Shown here one piece after another: positions 7,332-8,107 of a DNA stretch of 8,107 bases. The notes under the pieces were generated by a model. It saw only the letters and a program-made list of their open reading frames with translations, was not told the DNA's origin and did not search any database. The DNA comes from an uncultured delta proteobacterium (GTDB lineage: Bacteria > Myxococcota_A > Bradymonadia > REDH01): assembly GCA_903912275.1 (NCBI GenBank), contig CAIWGR010000021.1, positions 1-8,107 on the forward strand. The letters run 5' to 3'. Position numbers and translations under genes: made by a program. Each line of letters opens with the position of its first letter. The stretch's first letter is position 1.

Positions 7332-8107
7332 CTACTCTCGGTTCCCCAGCTGCTCCACCCAGAGCGCAACCGGGAACGAGGCGATCAATGCAGAGCAGAC
7401 CTGCCCAGACGTCAGAACGGGCCGCCCTGCAGCACCGCTGCCGACCACCACCAAATCCACCGGCGCGGTCGAAGCCCAGGCCTGGAGCGCCTCTGCGGCC
7501 TCCCCACGCACAACCTCAAGCGGCTGCAACAGGTTGCGCGTCGCGTATGCGGCGCCAAAAGGCAGCTCGAGCTGGCCAAGAAGCTGCTCAAACCGCTTTG
7601 CCTCACTGCCACTGCCCCCGCGACGCTCGCCCTCCGCTTCAGCCCGAGCCGCAAACACCGGAACAACCTCTACGCCCAGACCCGCAGCCAGAACCAGCGC
7701 ACGCTCCAAGAGCGCCACGCTCCCCTCCGCAAAGTCGATCGCAACACCAATCTTGCGCACGCTTCCGCCAAACGCCTCTGCCACAACACAGGTCGGAAGC
7801 TGGCAGCGCCCGACGATCTCAGACAGCGCCGCGCCCGCAAGCAGCCGACCACGCGCAACCACCACAACATCGCCACCGAGCAAGACCACCTGGGCGACGA
7901 TTCCGTCCCGCAGCGAGCCGCCCAGACCCACAGGTGGCCGCCGGCCATTCAGCCGCTCGCCATGAAACCGCGACACCGCAGCGACCGACGCCTGCGCACG
8001 CTGATACGGCAGCACTGCCATCTCATCGCCCATGCACGGCTCCCAAGGCAGCGATGCCTCCGTCCCGGCCATGTCGCAGGCGATCAACTGCAGCCGCTCC
8101 GCAGAAC
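7332..8107 (-). CDS. Tandem-domain universal stress protein (UspA family), 5' end outside window
   Basis: The 257 visible residues end at a TAG (7334-7332), and the frame is open to the right edge. A TTG at 8087 could start a 251-residue protein. However, the residues before it ('SAERLQLIACD') look like the second strand of a Usp domain, so the gene probably begins outside the window. The visible part holds the end of one Usp domain, including 'GGSLRDGIVAQVVLLGGDVVVVARGR' split around its GD-VVVV strand. A second, nearly complete domain follows, with 'KIGVAIDFAEGSVALLERAL' as the first strand and helix and 'VDLVVVGSGAAGRP' before the last helix. Proteins of this family are cytoplasmic and respond to starvation, redox or respiratory stress, and many bind ATP through Gx2Gx9G(S/T). 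Here the loop reads GSGAAGRPVLTSGQV in domain 2 and GRLLAG in domain 1. Neither fits the spacing, so nucleotide binding is doubtful. The stop lies 14 bases from that of the convergent phosphoesterase-like gene. Confidence 0.85.
   Translation of the reverse strand, partial: SAERLQLIACDMAGTEASLPWEPCMGDEMAVLPYQRAQASVAAVSRFHGERLNGRRPPVGLGGSLRDGIVAQVVLLGGDVVVVARGRLLAGAALSEIVGRCQLPTCVVAEAFGGSVRKIGVAIDFAEGSVALLERALVLAAGLGVEVVPVFAARAEAEGERRGGSGSEAKRFEQLLGQLELPFGAAYATRNLLQPLEVVRGEAAEALQAWASTAPVDLVVVGSGAAGRPVLTSGQVCSALIASFPVALWVEQLGNRE
7337..7380. terminator. Possible stem-loop near the convergent gene ends
   Basis: CTCGGTTCCC (7337-7346) can pair with GGGAACGAG (7372-7380), giving nine base pairs with one bulged G and a 25-base loop. 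It lies just past the stop of the plus-strand gene, inside the last codons of the stress-protein gene. No T-run follows on either strand, so it is at best a weak terminator or an mRNA 3'-end structure, and chance is a real alternative in DNA this GC-rich. Confidence 0.2.

Overview
The window is densely coding, GC-rich DNA from a diderm (Gram-negative) bacterium. The diderm call rests on a TamB-family protein and an Omp85/POTRA protein encoded side by side. The high GC, long AsmA/TamB-like proteins, cysteine-containing periplasmic domains and a tandem universal stress protein would suit a myxobacterial or other former-deltaproteobacterial lineage. That placement is only an inference, because the window holds no rRNA or other taxonomic marker.

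Layout: four genes and almost no intergenic DNA. (1) Positions 1-1783, minus strand: the N-terminal 594 residues of an Omp85 (BamA/TamA-type) protein with a signal peptide, six POTRA-like repeats and the start of a seventh. Its barrel lies beyond the left edge. (2) Positions 1780-6102, minus strand: a complete 1440-residue TamB-like protein directly upstream of the Omp85 gene, sharing a 4-base stop/start overlap with it. (3) Positions 6061-7317, plus strand: a divergent, exported protein whose C-terminal half reads like a calcineurin-type metallophosphoesterase that has lost nearly all of its metal ligands. (4) Positions 7332-8107, minus strand: the C-terminal part of a tandem universal stress protein, convergent with gene 3 and cut by the right edge.

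How they fit together: TamB is an inner-membrane-anchored, periplasm-spanning protein, and its Omp85 partner sits in the outer membrane. Together they form a bridge linked to outer-membrane protein assembly and/or phospholipid transport. The tamB-then-omp85 order is the reverse of the tamA-tamB order in E. coli, and the overlap suggests coupled translation. The pseudo-phosphoesterase shares its 5' region with tamB and is predicted to be exported, so a role in the same cell-envelope process is possible but unproven. The stress-protein gene has no evident link to the others.

The most unusual signals are the metal-site-depleted phosphoesterase, a six-cysteine insertion in the sixth POTRA-like repeat, and the paired-cysteine pattern in both partners of the envelope bridge. 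No CRISPR array, mobile element, tRNA or rRNA was seen.
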